64,000 nt of DNA, from positions 521,397 through 585,396 of the forward strand of contig CABOHA010000001.1 in the NCBI GenBank assembly GCA_902399975.1, read 5' to 3'. Below, piece by piece: positions 1 to 7,443 of this stretch; positions within the stretch are counted from its first letter, which is position 1, and each line of letters begins with the position of its first letter. Position numbers and translations under genes: made by a program. Source of the stretch: Coriobacteriaceae bacterium (GTDB lineage Bacteria > Actinomycetota > Coriobacteriia > Coriobacteriales > Coriobacteriaceae). Below the pieces are notes generated by a model. The model saw nothing but the letters and a program-made list of their open reading frames with translations, was not told where the DNA came from and made no database searches.

Positions 1-2
1 GC

Positions 3-683
3 AAGGTTATGCCCAACGTACTCGACACGTTCTTGTCCCCGCTGCTGGTGCTCATCATCGGCGCCTTTGCTCTGATGCTCGTCATCCAGCCGGTTGGCGC
101 ATGGCTGACGACTGCCATCTTTAGCGTTTTGACCTTTATCTTCGAGAAGCTGGGCGTCCTGGGCGGTTATATCCTGTCGGCAGGCTTCTTGCCGCTGGTT
201 TCCGTCGGCCTGCATCAGGCGCTCACGCCGATCCACGCTATGCTCAACGATCCCGACGGCGCTACCAAGGGCATCAATTACCTGCTTCCCATCCTTATGA
301 TGGCTGGCGGCGGTCAGGTCGGTGCCGGTCTGGCGCTGTACTTTAAGACCAAGAACGTCAAGCTCAAGAAGTACGTCGCAGAGTCCATTCCCGTTGGAAT
401 CCTGGGTGTGGGCGAGCCTCTGATGTATGCTGTTACGCTGCCGCTCGTTCGTCCGTTTGTGACGGCCTGCCTGGGTGCCGGATTTGGCGGCGCGCTCGCG
501 GCGCTGCTTCACATCGGCACGGTTTCTCAGGGCGTTTCCGGTCTGTTTGGCTTGCTGATCGTCGTTCCTGGCCAGCAGCTCGGCTACGTTGCCGCTATGC
601 TGCTTGCCTATGCCGCCGGCTTTGTCCTGACGTGGTTCTTTGGCGTCGACGAGCAGAAGATCAACGAGTTCTTTGGCGAGTAG
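3..683 (+). CDS. PTS sugar permease, EIIC domain (5' end outside window)
   Basis: This is the C-terminal 226 or so codons of a phosphotransferase-system membrane permease. The reading frame is open at the left edge, so the true start and any EIIB domain lie outside the window. Several hydrophobic segments are visible, together with two signatures of the glucose/sucrose-type EIIC family: GLHQALTPIH near visible residue 77 and GVGEPLMYAV near residue 137. EIIC forms the sugar-translocating channel and hands the sugar to the EIIB phosphoryl donor. The next gene encodes a MupG-type 6-phospho-muramidase, so MurNAc-containing muropeptide or disaccharide uptake (MurP-like) is the best guess for substrate. 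That assignment rests on synteny alone; sucrose-family relatives carry many beta- and alpha-glucosides. Confidence 0.85.
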   Translation, partial: KVMPNVLDTFLSPLLVLIIGAFALMLVIQPVGAWLTTAIFSVLTFIFEKLGVLGGYILSAGFLPLVSVGLHQALTPIHAMLNDPDGATKGINYLLPILMMAGGGQVGAGLALYFKTKNVKLKKYVAESIPVGILGVGEPLMYAVTLPLVRPFVTACLGAGFGGALAALLHIGTVSQGVSGLFGLLIVVPGQQLGYVAAMLLAYAAGFVLTWFFGVDEQKINEFFGE

Positions 684-750
684 TTTGATATCGCGAGCCG
701 TGTTGCTCAGGGCTCGCGGCGCGCGGCAGATTTCTTGATGCTATGGTTGT

Positions 751-784
751 GCCGGCGGGGCTAACTGCTCCGCCGGCCTTTTTT
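751..784 (+). terminator. Rho-independent terminator after PTS permease
   Basis: A GC-rich stem (GCCGGCGG pairing with CCGCCGGC) closes a short loop and is followed by six T residues. It lies 68 bp after the permease stop and directly before the ribosome-binding site of the next gene. It may be leaky or an attenuator if the two genes share a transcript. Confidence 0.8.
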
Positions 785-800
785 AAAGGAGCGTTGTAGC

Positions 801-1853
801 GTGAAAACGGGTATTTCGATTTATCTTTCCAGCCCTCTGCAGGATATTGAGCGGACAATTGAGCGTGGTGCCGCGGCGGGTGCGCGCTATGCGTTCACCT
901 CGCTGCATATTCCCGAGGATGGGGGAGCGGCATATGCCGATAAGGTCCGTCATGTGCTGTCGCTGCTTTCCGCCCGCGGCATTGCGCTCATTGCCGATGT
1001 GGGGCCTCGCACGTGCGATTTGCTCGGGCTTGAGCGCATCGAGGACCTGCGCGATCTGGGGTTGGAATACCTTCGTTTGGACTATGGCTTTAGCGCCCAG
1101 CGGGTCGCGGAGCTGTCCGGTGTATTTCGCATTGTGGTCAATGCATCGACGGTGAGTTCTGATGAAATCGCATCGTGGCGTGAGGCCGGTGCCGATGTGA
1201 CTCGTTTTGCCGCCTGCCACAATTTTTACCCCAAGCCTTATACCGGTTTAGCTCTGGAGGACATTGCTCGGATGAATCTTCGTCTTGCGGCGCTTGGATT
1301 CGAAATCATGGCTTTTGTGCCGGGTGATGCTAACGTTCGCGGGCCGGTATTCGAGGGACTGCCGACGGTCGAGGCGCAGCGCGGTCGCGCGTCAAAGGTT
1401 GCCCTCAACATGCTTGAGCTTGCACATGGCGCCGATTGCGACATTGTGTTGGTCGGCGACCCCGATCTTTCCGATGCGGGCTGGGCGCAGTTTGCTCAAG
1501 TTTCCGCCGGATACGTGGACTTGCAATGCGAGCTTGAGCCCGGTTATGCCTATGTACGTGGGCAGATTCATCACGACCGGCCCGATTCGAGCACCCTCAT
1601 CTTTAGGTCTCAGGAGTCGCGTACGACGCTTAAGCCGGATTCCGTGCCGACGGATGCCGGTGCCGGCCTGTTTCGAAAGGCGGGGTCGATCGCTGTGAGC
1701 AATAGCGGCTATGGGCGCTACGAAGGCGAGCTTGAGATTGCGCGGGTCGATCTTCCCGGTGACGAGCGCATGAACGTTGCGGGTCATATCACGCCCGAGG
1801 CAATGGAGCTGCTGCCGTTCATCAAACGCGGATTCGGGGTACGGTTCGTTTAG
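801..1853 (+). CDS. mupG: MupG-family 6-phospho-N-acetylmuramidase (DUF871)
   Basis: The 350-residue protein has the length and layout of the DUF871 family: an N-terminal TIM-barrel-like part opening with SIYLSSPLQDIERTIE, and a C-terminal cyclophilin-like part. Characterised members (MupG of Staphylococcus aureus) hydrolyse MurNAc-6-phosphate-GlcNAc in the cytoplasm during cell-wall recycling. Family features seen are the TSLHIPE stretch after strand 2 and the ACHNFYPKPYTGL segment near residues 137-149. The start is the GTG at 801, 9 nt after an AAAGGAG ribosome-binding site. It follows a PTS permease, as mupG does in other genomes, so the pair probably imports and cleaves a phosphorylated muropeptide sugar. 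Function is inferred from family and synteny. Confidence 0.85.
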   Translation: MKTGISIYLSSPLQDIERTIERGAAAGARYAFTSLHIPEDGGAAYADKVRHVLSLLSARGIALIADVGPRTCDLLGLERIEDLRDLGLEYLRLDYGFSAQRVAELSGVFRIVVNASTVSSDEIASWREAGADVTRFAACHNFYPKPYTGLALEDIARMNLRLAALGFEIMAFVPGDANVRGPVFEGLPTVEAQRGRASKVALNMLELAHGADCDIVLVGDPDLSDAGWAQFAQVSAGYVDLQCELEPGYAYVRGQIHHDRPDSSTLIFRSQESRTTLKPDSVPTDAGAGLFRKAGSIAVSNSGYGRYEGELEIARVDLPGDERMNVAGHITPEAMELLPFIKRGFGVRFV

Positions 1854-1945
1854 TGTGTGACCCGTGGGCTACAATTGGCCCATCATGCGAAGGCGCCTCG
1901 TGTGGCGTGTGCCTGCGTTGGCCGATCTATATTCGGAGGATTCCC

Positions 1946-2305
1946 ATGACCGTACTGTTTGTTGAATATCCCAAGTGCTCGACCTGCAAGAAGGCCAAGG
2001 CATGGCTGGACGAACACGGGGTAGAGTATATCGACCGCGATATCGTTTTGGACAATCCCACGGACGATGAGCTTGCGACCTGGATTGCTCGTTCGGGGCT
2101 GCCGGTGCGGCGCTTCTTTAATTCGTCGGGCATGAAATATCGAGAGCTGGGCCTGAAGGCGCGTCTAGATGTGGGCATGACGGATCGGGAGTGCTACGAG
2201 CTGCTGGCGACCGACGGCATGCTGGTCAAGCGTCCGCTGTTGGTGGGCGACGACTTTGCGATTCCCGGCTTTAGGGAAGCAGCTTGGACCGAGGCGCTGC
2301 TGTAG
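1946..2305 (+). CDS. Spx/ArsC-family thioredoxin-fold protein
   Basis: The 119-residue protein belongs to the arsenate reductase/Spx/YffB family. It opens with a thioredoxin-fold strand and a redox CSTC motif near residues 10-13. It then has FNSSGMKYRELGLK near residues 52-65 and the family's KRPLLVGD signature near residues 95-102. Members are either small-molecule reductases or redox-sensing RNA-polymerase-binding regulators (Spx). The CxxC pair suits either role, and the sequence alone does not decide. A start at 1853 is possible in frame, but the ATG at 1946 is chosen because a CGGAGGA ribosome-binding site sits just upstream and homology begins there. It is monocistronic, with no arsenic genes nearby. 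Confidence 0.85.
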   Translation: MTVLFVEYPKCSTCKKAKAWLDEHGVEYIDRDIVLDNPTDDELATWIARSGLPVRRFFNSSGMKYRELGLKARLDVGMTDRECYELLATDGMLVKRPLLVGDDFAIPGFREAAWTEALL

Positions 2306-2377
2306 CGGCTGCGGAAAGTGCGACCCGTTTTGAGCGCTCGGGGTGGGACGTGTTTTCCATCGGAGGGCTCGCTCGGC

Positions 2378-2788
2378 TCAATCCTTGAGCTGTGCCCATT
2401 CGTGCGGACCGTAGACCTTTACGTGCTTGTTGGGCTTGCCGCTCCAGTACTCCTCGTCCATAAAGGGCAGATATGCCTGAACACCGGGGCAGATAAAGGG
2501 AATCCGCTGCTGTTGCAGTCGCTCGCGTTGGCGCTGCTCCAGGTGCGCCTCGGATATGACAGTCGGCATACCGGACAGCTCGACGAGGCTTGCCTGGATT
2601 CGCTTAAGGTCGGGGAGTCCCGCGTGCCATGACATCCGCATGATCAAAAAGGATGCACGGCGGTATTTTGCCTGCATCACCGTGATGGCGGGGCGCAGGG
2701 TGGGATGGATTTTGTCCCGTTCGGGCCAAAGGTCAGCAGTGATCTCGAGGCCCAGGGTCTCCCATAGGTAATCAAGCTCTTCGTCCAT
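2378..2788 (-). CDS. Conserved hypothetical protein, MarR-associated N-terminal-type domain
   Basis: This 136-residue protein is charged and soluble, with no signal peptide or membrane segment. The stretch QQQRIPFICPGVQAYLPFM near residues 93-111 resembles a block in larger (about 350-residue) MarR-type regulators of Firmicutes and Actinobacteria, where it precedes the winged helix. Here the protein ends soon afterwards, so it would be a stand-alone or shortened form lacking the DNA-binding part. A GAGG element precedes the ATG at 2788. It is convergent with the Spx/ArsC-like gene. An overlapping plus-strand frame (2318-2632) is less protein-like. Function is unknown and the family link is from memory only. 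Confidence 0.6.
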   Translation of the reverse strand: MDEELDYLWETLGLEITADLWPERDKIHPTLRPAITVMQAKYRRASFLIMRMSWHAGLPDLKRIQASLVELSGMPTVISEAHLEQRQRERLQQQRIPFICPGVQAYLPFMDEEYWSGKPNKHVKVYGPHEWAQLKD

Positions 2789-2953
2789 GGCGCCTCGATA
2801 TCTACGCGATCATTGATACTTCGATTGTGTTGTCTGGTGCTATCGTTTTCGCGGTAGAATCTGCCAACGGTTGACGGTTACCGCTCGCGGCGTTTTGTCC
2901 TTCGTGTACAGCGGTCGGCTTCACAGGTCCTTCACGGGTTGGACGAAATTAGG

Positions 2954-2987
2954 CCAATTTGACTGAATTTCAAAAAAGTCAAAATTG
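2954..2987. promoter_or_regulatory. Inverted repeat upstream of the tRNA promoter
   Basis: CCAATTTGACT is repeated in inverse orientation as AGTCAAAATTGG, with a one-base bulge and an 11-nt A/T-rich loop. It ends 4 bp before the -35 hexamer of the tRNA promoter. It may be an UP-like or protein-binding element. Nothing else is visible in the 276-bp gap from 2789 to 3064. Confidence 0.35.
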
Positions 2988-2991
2988 GGGC

Positions 2992-3020
2992 TTGCGTCAT
3001 GGCGGGACTTCCCGTATATT
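2992..3020 (+). promoter_or_regulatory. Sigma-70-type promoter for tRNA-Gln/tRNA-Glu
   Basis: A -35 TTGCGT (2992-2997) and a -10 TATATT (3015-3020) are separated by exactly 17 bp. Transcription would start near 3027, about 38 bp before the first tRNA. Confidence 0.75.
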
Positions 3021-3064
3021 TCTTTCTTGCGCAAAGGCACAGCCGAGCGCAGCGATGCAGTCAT

Positions 3065-3138
3065 TGGGATGTCGTCTAATGGCAGGACAGCGGATTCTGG
3101 TTCCGTCAATGGGGGTTCGACTCCCTCCATCCCAGCCA
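3065..3138 (+). tRNA. tRNA-Gln (CTG anticodon)
   Basis: A full cloverleaf folds by eye. The acceptor TGGGATG pairs with CATCCCA, the D-arm is GTC/GAC, and the anticodon stem GCGGA/TCCGT encloses loop TTCTGGT with anticodon CTG. The T-arm carries TTCGACT, and discriminator G is followed by an encoded CCA (3136-3138). It is followed 17 nt later by tRNA-Glu, probably in one transcript. Confidence 0.95.
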
Positions 3139-3155
3139 TTGCATTTGCTACATAT

Positions 3156-3232
3156 GGCCCGTTCGTCTAGCGGTTTAGGACGCCGCCCTCTCAAGGCGGA
3201 GATCACCAGTTCGAATCTGGTACGGGCTACCA
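3156..3232 (+). tRNA. tRNA-Glu (CTC anticodon)
   Basis: The acceptor GGCCCGT pairs with ACGGGCT (one G-T at the first pair). The D-arm is GTC/GAC, and the anticodon stem CCGCC/GGCGG encloses loop CTCTCAA, giving anticodon CTC. T-stem ACCAG/CTGGT surrounds TTCGAAT. The 3' CCA (3230-3232) is encoded. A terminator follows directly. Confidence 0.95.
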
Positions 3233-3242
3233 AAATTGAACG

Positions 3243-3270
3243 CCCGGGCCTCGTAAGAGACCCGGGTTTT
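3243..3270 (+). terminator. Rho-independent terminator of the tRNA pair
   Basis: CCCGGG pairs with CCCGGG, extended inward by CTC/GAG across a GTAA loop, and is followed by TTTT. It lies 11 nt after the tRNA-Glu CCA. Confidence 0.85.
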
Positions 3271-3329
3271 GTGTATTGACTGATATTTAAGGCGCGCGTT
3301 GAGTCTGCCGCCCGGACCGAGGAGTTGTC

Positions 3330-4247
3330 ATGGACCTGCCTATCAGCTTGGAAGACATCACGTATGCCGAGAACTATCTGGCGCAGGGCGACCTGGCTAC
3401 GGCGACGCCGCTGCTGGAGCGTCTGGTGGAGCTCGCCGAGGAGTATATCGACGCTGAGTGCAAGACGGAAGAGAACCGTCAGTACTTTAGCTTCGATAGC
3501 AAGTTTGAGCGTCTGGCCTACCGTCGCGTGGAAAAGGATCCGCGCGAGCTGGTGCAGGTCGAGGTGCCCTTTGACCGCCTGTACTCCGACATGGCGTTTG
3601 CCTACATTCGCCAGCAGGATTATGTGAGTGCTCGGAATGCCCTGATGCAGGCCGTGCGTTGGGATCCCATGAACTGCAACTATCGCTTGGACTTGGCCGA
3701 GCTGTTCCGCGCGCTCGAGGACAAGCAGGAGTGGGCATCGCTCTCGTTCTCGGTGCTGGAGCGCGCGAGCGACGGTAAGTGCGCCGCACGCGCCTACACC
3801 AACTTGGGTCAGTACTTCTTGGAGCCCGAGACCGAGAACATTTCGGCTGCCGTGGGCTGCGCGCGTCTGGCGCTGCGCCTGGCGCCCAATGATGCGCATA
3901 CGACGCGCCTGCTCAATAAGATCCATACCACCTATCCGGATGCCGCCGATGAGAGCGACGACCACGTGATGGGTGAGCTCGCCCTGCAGGGCGTGCCGAC
4001 CTCACCTTCGGCCGAGATCGCCATCTGCCTGATCATGTGCGCGACCGATGCTGCAAGCGACGGCGACAAGCAGGAGGCTACGCGTCTGACGGTCCGTGCC
4101 CGCGACCTGGTGGGCGAGGAGGCATGCGCGGCGATCATTAAGCTGGTGCGCGAGAGCGACGCCGAGCTCAACGCCGAGCGCAAGGCTAAGCGCGAAGCTA
4201 CGGGCAAGGGTTCCGATGGCGCCAAGGAGGCCGGCGATGCCCAGTAA
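3330..4247 (+). CDS. TPR-repeat protein
   Basis: The 305-residue soluble protein is almost wholly helical. It has tetratricopeptide-like helix pairs, for example DMAFAYIRQQDYVSARNALMQAVRWDPMN near residues 87-115 and a following pair ending ALRLAPNDAHTTRLL. TPR arrays mediate protein-protein contacts; no partner or enzyme domain is visible. The C-terminus is a Lys/Glu/Ala-rich low-complexity tail. A GAGGAG ribosome-binding site precedes the ATG. The last 11 bp overlap the start of smpB, so the two are almost certainly translationally coupled, and a role near ribosome rescue is conceivable but unproven. Confidence 0.85.
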   Translation: MDLPISLEDITYAENYLAQGDLATATPLLERLVELAEEYIDAECKTEENRQYFSFDSKFERLAYRRVEKDPRELVQVEVPFDRLYSDMAFAYIRQQDYVSARNALMQAVRWDPMNCNYRLDLAELFRALEDKQEWASLSFSVLERASDGKCAARAYTNLGQYFLEPETENISAAVGCARLALRLAPNDAHTTRLLNKIHTTYPDAADESDDHVMGELALQGVPTSPSAEIAICLIMCATDAASDGDKQEATRLTVRARDLVGEEACAAIIKLVRESDAELNAERKAKREATGKGSDGAKEAGDAQ

Positions 4248-4707
4248 GCGTGAACGCAAGCTCATTTCCAAGAATCGCTCGGCACATCACGAGTACTTTA
4301 TCGATGAGACTTTTGAGTGCGGCATTGAACTGAGCGGCACCGAGGTCAAGTCGATTCGCGAGCGCGCCTGCCAGATCACCGATACCTTCGCGCTGATCCG
4401 CGGCGGTGAGTGCTGGCTCGTCGGCCTGCATATCCACCCTTATAGCCATGGTGGCGTGTGGAATCGCGATCCCGACCGTCGGCGTCGTCTGCTGCTGCAT
4501 CGCAAGGAGATCGACTTTCTCGACGGCAAACTTCGCAACCGTGGTTATGCGCTGGTTCCGTTGGAGCTCTACTTTAATACCGACGGCCGCGTAAAGTTGC
4601 TGCTGGGCCTGGGCCGAGGCAAGAAGCTCTACGACAAGCGCGAGGACATGGCCAAGCGTGATGTCCAACGCGAAATCGATCGCGCGCTCAAGGAGCGTAA
4701 TCGCTAG
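4237..4707 (+). CDS. smpB: SsrA-binding protein SmpB
   Basis: The 156-residue protein matches SmpB over its whole length: the opening KLISKNRSAHHEYFI, the GIELSGTEVKSIR block near residues 28-40, the HIHPYSHGG block and the basic GKKLYDKRED tail. SmpB binds tmRNA and delivers it to stalled ribosomes for trans-translation. The ATG at 4237 is chosen over an upstream in-frame start because the AAGGAGG site and family homology begin here; it overlaps the preceding TPR gene by 11 bp. The tmRNA gene, often nearby, is not in the short gap downstream. A strong terminator follows. Confidence 0.97.
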   Translation: MPSKRERKLISKNRSAHHEYFIDETFECGIELSGTEVKSIRERACQITDTFALIRGGECWLVGLHIHPYSHGGVWNRDPDRRRRLLLHRKEIDFLDGKLRNRGYALVPLELYFNTDGRVKLLLGLGRGKKLYDKREDMAKRDVQREIDRALKERNR

Positions 4708-4777
4708 GAGCGAATTCTCCGGGAGGTGCTCTGCTGCGCCCGTCCCGTCTTCCTAACTGTTTTGACACATATGCCCC

Positions 4778-4811
4778 AAAGGCGGCGTCCGTTATGGGCG
4801 CCGCCTTTTTT
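4778..4811 (+). terminator. Rho-independent terminator after smpB
   Basis: GGCGGCG (4781-4787) pairs with CGCCGCC (4799-4805), flanked by AAA before and six T after. It ends the TPR-smpB transcript. Confidence 0.85.
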
Positions 4812-4862
4812 GTGGGTACATACAACCATGAGGTTCGATTCCGGGTTAGGGGAGTGATCGTT

Positions 4863-5366
4863 ATGGACAAAACTGCGTTCTTTACGATGCCGAGCGGGCT
4901 CTATGTGGTGAGTGCTGCGGCCGACGGGCTGCGTGCCGGCTGCGTCATCAACACCGCGGTGCAGGTGACGTCCATGCCGCCGCGCATCTCGGTTGCCGTG
5001 AACAAGGAAAATGTCACGTCTGGTGTTATCGCGTCTGCCAAGGCCTTTGCGCTGACCGTGATCGATCAGACGGCCGATATGCTCTACATTGGCAACTTTG
5101 GATTCCGTACCAGCAGCGACTATGACAAATTTGCCAAGTACGAGACGCGCGAGACCGCACTGGGCATGCCCTATGTTCCCGAGCATGCGGCGGCCTTGTT
5201 TAGCTGCCGTTTGATTGACACTGTTGACGTGGGCACACACCTGCTCTTTATTGGCGAGGTCGAGGATGCCGAGCGTCTGAGCGGCGAGACTCCGTTGACC
5301 TATGACTACTACCACAAGGTGCTGAAGGGCAAGACGCCGCCCAAGGCGTCTTCGTATCAAGGATAG
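4863..5366 (+). CDS. Flavin reductase-like FMN-binding protein
   Basis: The 167-residue protein has the flavin reductase/flavoredoxin split-barrel fold pattern. It starts with an MPSGLYVVSAA strand, followed by the family's NTAVQVTSMPPRISVAVNK block (near residues 30-48), where FMN binds. It ends with HLLFIGEVEDAE. Such proteins bind FMN and exchange electrons with NAD(P)H or with Fe-S or rubredoxin-type carriers. The ATG at 4863 is preceded by AGGGGAG with 8-nt spacing. The small rubredoxin gene 88 bp downstream suggests an electron-transfer pair for oxygen or peroxide handling. A separate promoter seems to sit between them. Confidence 0.85.
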   Translation: MDKTAFFTMPSGLYVVSAAADGLRAGCVINTAVQVTSMPPRISVAVNKENVTSGVIASAKAFALTVIDQTADMLYIGNFGFRTSSDYDKFAKYETRETALGMPYVPEHAAALFSCRLIDTVDVGTHLLFIGEVEDAERLSGETPLTYDYYHKVLKGKTPPKASSYQG

Positions 5367-5380
5367 AAATGGTGTAAAAC

Positions 5381-5423
5381 TACTTGCATTATATTATTGA
5401 GAATATATACTAATAAGCAAGTA
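5381..5423 (+). promoter_or_regulatory. Rubredoxin promoter inside an AT-rich palindrome
   Basis: A -35 TTGCAT (5384-5389) and a -10 TATACT (5406-5411) are 16 bp apart. They are enclosed by the inverted repeat TACTTGC (5381-5387) and GCAAGTA (5417-5423), with a second inner palindrome TATATT/AATATA at 5390-5407. The symmetric layout over the promoter suggests a repressor site, possibly of a redox or metal regulator such as a Fur/PerR family member. The regulator is not identifiable from sequence. Confidence 0.55.
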
Positions 5424-5454
5424 CACCAGCAGTCACGTTCGAGAGGAGAACATC

Positions 5455-5598
5455 ATGGCTGAGGAGAAGAAGACGTACAAGTTCGTGTGCACCGTTTGCG
5501 GTTACGAGGTTGAGGTCGACACGCCCGAGCTGCCCGAGGACTACGTGTGTCCGGTCTGCGGCGTCGGCCCCGATGAGTTTGAGCTCGTCGAGGAGTAA
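5455..5598 (+). CDS. Rubredoxin
   Basis: A 47-residue protein with two Cys knuckles, CTVCGYE near residue 12 and CPVCGVGP near residue 32. They are spaced as in rubredoxins, so the four Cys would bind one iron atom. It is strongly acidic, with a DEFELVEE C-terminus. Rubredoxins carry single electrons to oxygen- and peroxide-detoxifying enzymes in anaerobes. The GAGAGGAG ribosome-binding site lies 6 nt before the ATG. It follows a flavin reductase gene on the same strand but has its own promoter, and a terminator follows at 5640. Confidence 0.95.
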   Translation: MAEEKKTYKFVCTVCGYEVEVDTPELPEDYVCPVCGVGPDEFELVEE

Positions 5599-5639
5599 CT
5601 CGTCGACATACGGCGAAAGCCGAACATAGCTCTGTCCAA

Positions 5640-5674
5640 GGGTCCCGATCGGATATTCCGGCCGGGGCCCTTTT
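5640..5674 (+). terminator. Terminator after rubredoxin
   Basis: GGGTCCCG pairs with CGGGGCCC (one G-T pair) with further inner CGG/CCG pairs, and is followed by TTTT. It lies 41 bp after the rubredoxin stop. Confidence 0.75.
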
Positions 5675-5741
5675 CCTCCGTCTCCAAGGGATCACGGCTG
5701 CTGTTAGCCGATTCTGCCTGTCGTGAGTCCGGCCGACCGTT

Positions 5742-6039
5742 TGTCTCAATCTGTAACATCTAACGGCTCAAAACGGGTGTTCCTGTTACGGATTGAGACA
5801 AAAGGTTGGAGCTGAAGAAATGTCTCGATCTGTAACATCTAGAAGTGGAAATTGGGGCCACTTGTTACATATCGAGACAAACCAAAACCGTCCGGCAGAA
5901 GATCTCAATCTGTAACATCTAGCAGTGAAAACGGGGTCTACGTGTTACAGATTGAGACAAACGGAGCTGTCCCTCGGAATGATCTCGATCTGTAACATCT
6001 AGACATCAAAAGCGGGTCTTTCTGTTACAGATCGAGACG
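5742..6039 (+). repeat. Hairpin array 1 (four units, 80-bp period)
   Basis: Four palindromic units lie at 5742-5800, 5821-5879, 5901-5959 and 5981-6039. Each has a left arm like GTCTCAATCTGTAAC, a 27-nt loop that begins ATCTA on this strand, and a right arm like GTTACAGATTGAGAC. Starts are 79, 80 and 80 bp apart, with about 21-nt variable spacers. The array fills the gap between rubredoxin and the end of mntH (convergent genes) and ends 26 bp from the mntH stop. A single unit could act as a bidirectional terminator, but no T-tract follows and the repetition is not explained by that. Confidence 0.9.
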
Positions 6040-6065
6040 TTTGTCTGGGTAGGAGCCCCGCCCCA

Positions 6066-7322
6066 TTACATCCCGGTCAACAGCACGACATCGAGAATCG
6101 TCACGATGGCACCGATCCCTACGAGCAGCGCGTTGAGCGGGCGCGAGTTGGCGTATTTGCCCATGACGCGGCGTGAGCTGGTGAGCCGTATGAGCACAAA
6201 GACCGTAATCGGCAGCTGAAGCGACAGCAGTGCCTGACTCCAGATGAGACCTTCAAAAGGATTTGGGACGACCAGGCACGTCGCCACAGCGCCGGCGAAA
6301 CAGGCCGCCACCCCGATCGAGGAATGTCGGTCGTGGATGTCGTATTCCTCGTCGAACATGCCCGCGGTGATGGTTCCCGCCGCCATGCCCGCCGTCACAC
6401 TACTCGAGAGGCCCGCAAACAGCAGCGCCACGGCAAAGATGGCCGAGCTCGCCGGGCCCAGAATGGGGGAGAGCGTGGCCGCTGCGACGGCGAGGTCGTC
6501 TACGACCATGCCGTGCGCAAAGAAGGTCGTTGCGGCCAGGATGACCATGGCCGAGTTGATTGCCCAGCCCACGCCCATCGAAAAGAGCGTGTCGAAGAGC
6601 TCGTAGCGCAGACGTTCTTCGATAACTTGCTCGCCTTGGCCTTCGAAGTGCATGGATTGGATGACCTCGGAGTGTAGAAAGAGGTTGTGGGGCATAACGA
6701 CCGCACCCAGGACACTCACGATAATCGCGGCAGAGCCAGTGGGCATACTGGGCGTGATCCAGCTTGTGGCGGCTTGCGGCCAGTCGACCTTGACCAGTGC
6801 AAGCTCGGCCAAAAACGAGAGTCCTACCGCGCCTACGAAGGCGATGATCCAGCGTTCGGCACGCTTGTAGGAGTTCGTCATGAGCATCGTCATCGATACT
6901 GCCGCCACGATAACGCAGCCCGCACGCACGGGCAGCCCAAAGAGCATTTGAAGGGCGATCGCGCCGCCCAGGACCTCGGCCATGGCGGTGGCGATGGTCG
7001 CGAGATAGGCACTGCCGAGTACCGCGCGCCCAACGAAGCGGGGGAGGTGGCGTGTCGTGGCCTCGGCAAGACAGGCGCCCGTGGCGATACCCAGGTGTGC
7101 CGCGTTGTGCTGCAGCACAATGAGCATAATCGTGGACAGCGTGACGATCCACAGCAGCGCGTAGCCAAACTGCGAGCCCGCGGCCATATTGGAGGCCCAG
7201 TTGCCCGGGTCGATAAAGCCGACGGTCACGAGCAGCCCGGGGCCGATATTCCGTGCGATGTCGAGTCCTCCGTGACCACCGCTGCGTCGGGAGCCAAAGT
7301 GTTGTTTGAGATGGTTGATCAT
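6066..7322 (-). CDS. mntH: Nramp-family Mn2+/Fe2+ transporter
   Basis: The 418-residue integral membrane protein has about 11 hydrophobic segments. Both metal-site signatures of the Nramp family are present: DPGNW in the first segment (residues 38-42) and VMPHNLFLHS in the sixth. It imports divalent manganese (and iron) with protons across the cytoplasmic membrane. The start at 7322 is chosen because an AGGAG site lies 6 nt upstream; frames from 7358 are also open. It is flanked by hairpin arrays on both sides (5742-6039 and 7444-7662). The upstream region holds an imperfect palindrome at 7383-7398 that might bind a metal regulator. Confidence 0.95.
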   Translation of the reverse strand: MINHLKQHFGSRRSGGHGGLDIARNIGPGLLVTVGFIDPGNWASNMAAGSQFGYALLWIVTLSTIMLIVLQHNAAHLGIATGACLAEATTRHLPRFVGRAVLGSAYLATIATAMAEVLGGAIALQMLFGLPVRAGCVIVAAVSMTMLMTNSYKRAERWIIAFVGAVGLSFLAELALVKVDWPQAATSWITPSMPTGSAAIIVSVLGAVVMPHNLFLHSEVIQSMHFEGQGEQVIEERLRYELFDTLFSMGVGWAINSAMVILAATTFFAHGMVVDDLAVAAATLSPILGPASSAIFAVALLFAGLSSSVTAGMAAGTITAGMFDEEYDIHDRHSSIGVAACFAGAVATCLVVPNPFEGLIWSQALLSLQLPITVFVLIRLTSSRRVMGKYANSRPLNALLVGIGAIVTILDVVLLTGM

Positions 7323-7382
7323 GGTGCGCTCCTGCATGTCGTTTGTTTGACGCCGCAAAGGATACCCGTTTTAGGCTCGAAA

Positions 7383-7398
7383 GTTAACCAAGACTAAC
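7383..7398. promoter_or_regulatory. Candidate metal-regulator site upstream of mntH
   Basis: GTTAACCAAGACTAAC is an imperfect palindrome with GTTA/TAAC ends, 61 bp upstream of the mntH start. Nramp genes are commonly repressed by MntR/DtxR-type regulators, whose sites are AT-rich palindromes, but this does not match a specific consensus well. Confidence 0.25.
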
Positions 7399-7443
7399 AA
7401 AATTGCCGTATTTGAATGGGATGGTGAAAGGGGGCTGCCGAAA

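Noticed and set aside
2318..2632. 104-codon plus-strand frame opposite the conserved hypothetical gene
   Set aside because: The minus-strand product has a more natural composition, a recognisable block and a ribosome-binding site.
4708..4862. tmRNA gene next to smpB
   Set aside because: The gap is only 155 bp, is filled by a terminator and a leader, and has no tRNA-like ends.
5742..6039. CRISPR array
   Set aside because: The repeated blocks are alternately inverted and form hairpins, segment lengths alternate 27 and 21 nt, arms vary between units, arrays have at most four units, and no cas gene is present.
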